DNA from: Planctomycetota bacterium
GTDB lineage: Bacteria; Planctomycetota; UBA1135; GCA-002686595
NCBI GenBank assembly: GCA_027623615.1
Contig: JAQBVH010000239.1
Coordinates: 1 to 5,897, forward strand
DNA: 5,897 nt
Reading direction: 5' to 3'
Shown: positions 5,880-5,897 of the stretch, in pieces
How positions within the stretch are numbered: the first letter of the stretch is position 1
Layout: every line of letters begins with the position of its first letter
Made by a program: the position numbers and the translations under genes
Notes under the pieces: model-generated
The model's input: the letters and a program-made list of their open reading frames with translations, nothing else
Databases searched by the model: none
Told to the model about the DNA's origin: nothing

Positions 5880-5897
5880 CCCAGCAACCCTCACGCC

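Larger units (their letters stand above)
5808..5897. other. Downstream non-coding tail with tandem hairpins
   Basis: This stretch after the propeller gene holds two adjacent hairpins (listed separately) and no convincing gene. A frame opens at ATG 5804, overlapping the stop as ATGA, and stays open to the edge. Its codons run through both palindromes and give a low-information peptide, so it is not called. Confidence 0.5.

Noticed and set aside
5804..5897. Possible fifth plus-strand gene starting at ATG 5804 (ATGA overlap with the propeller stop)
   Set aside because: GGAG lies only 2 bases before the ATG, the 31 codons run through two perfect hairpins, and the peptide is rich in Arg, Ser, Gly and Ala with no motif. 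Sequence beyond the edge could reopen this.
1..5897. CRISPR array, tRNA, rRNA or insertion sequence
   Set aside because: I saw no regularly spaced direct repeats, no tRNA-like cloverleaf arms, no rRNA signature, and no transposase or terminal inverted repeats; the window is almost fully explained by five genes.

Overview
The window is high in G+C, gene-dense and bacterial. Every plus-strand gene ends in TGA and two starts are best read as GTG. Four features together suggest a Planctomycetota-like bacterium: a GspG-type pseudopilin with a Ca-loop tail, an FG-GAP/VCBS protein with an ASPIC/UnbV tail, a signal peptidase I with a very large internal insert, and weak Shine-Dalgarno sites. Myxococcota or another deep-branching high-G+C lineage is not excluded. 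The assignment is inference from gene content, with no database comparison.

Layout. On the minus strand, 1-447 is the N-terminal part of a type II secretion/type IV pilin-like prepilin, cut off by the left edge of the window. A 141-base divergent intergenic region (448-588) separates it from a plus-strand run of four genes: aspartate kinase (589-1869), MgtE magnesium transporter (1920-3278), signal peptidase I (3283-4422) and a seven-loop FG-GAP beta-propeller protein with an ASPIC/UnbV domain (4419-5807). The last 90 bases hold two adjacent perfect hairpins and no convincing gene.

How the genes fit together. mgtE, lepB and the propeller gene are tightly packed (4-base gap, then a 4-base GTGA overlap) and look co-transcribed. 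The kinase lies 50 bases upstream and may belong to the same transcript. No single pathway links lysine/threonine-family biosynthesis, Mg2+ uptake, signal-peptide cleavage and a predicted extracytoplasmic Ca-binding propeller. The last two share the theme of export, and the divergent pseudopilin is another envelope or secretion protein.

The points most worth a second look are the roughly 250-residue insert between the catalytic boxes of the signal peptidase, unusual residues in the nucleotide-binding motifs of the aspartate kinase, the same DxDxDGxxD calcium-loop pattern in the pseudopilin tail and the propeller protein, and the REP-like tandem hairpins at the right end. I did not see a convincing wholly new multi-gene system.
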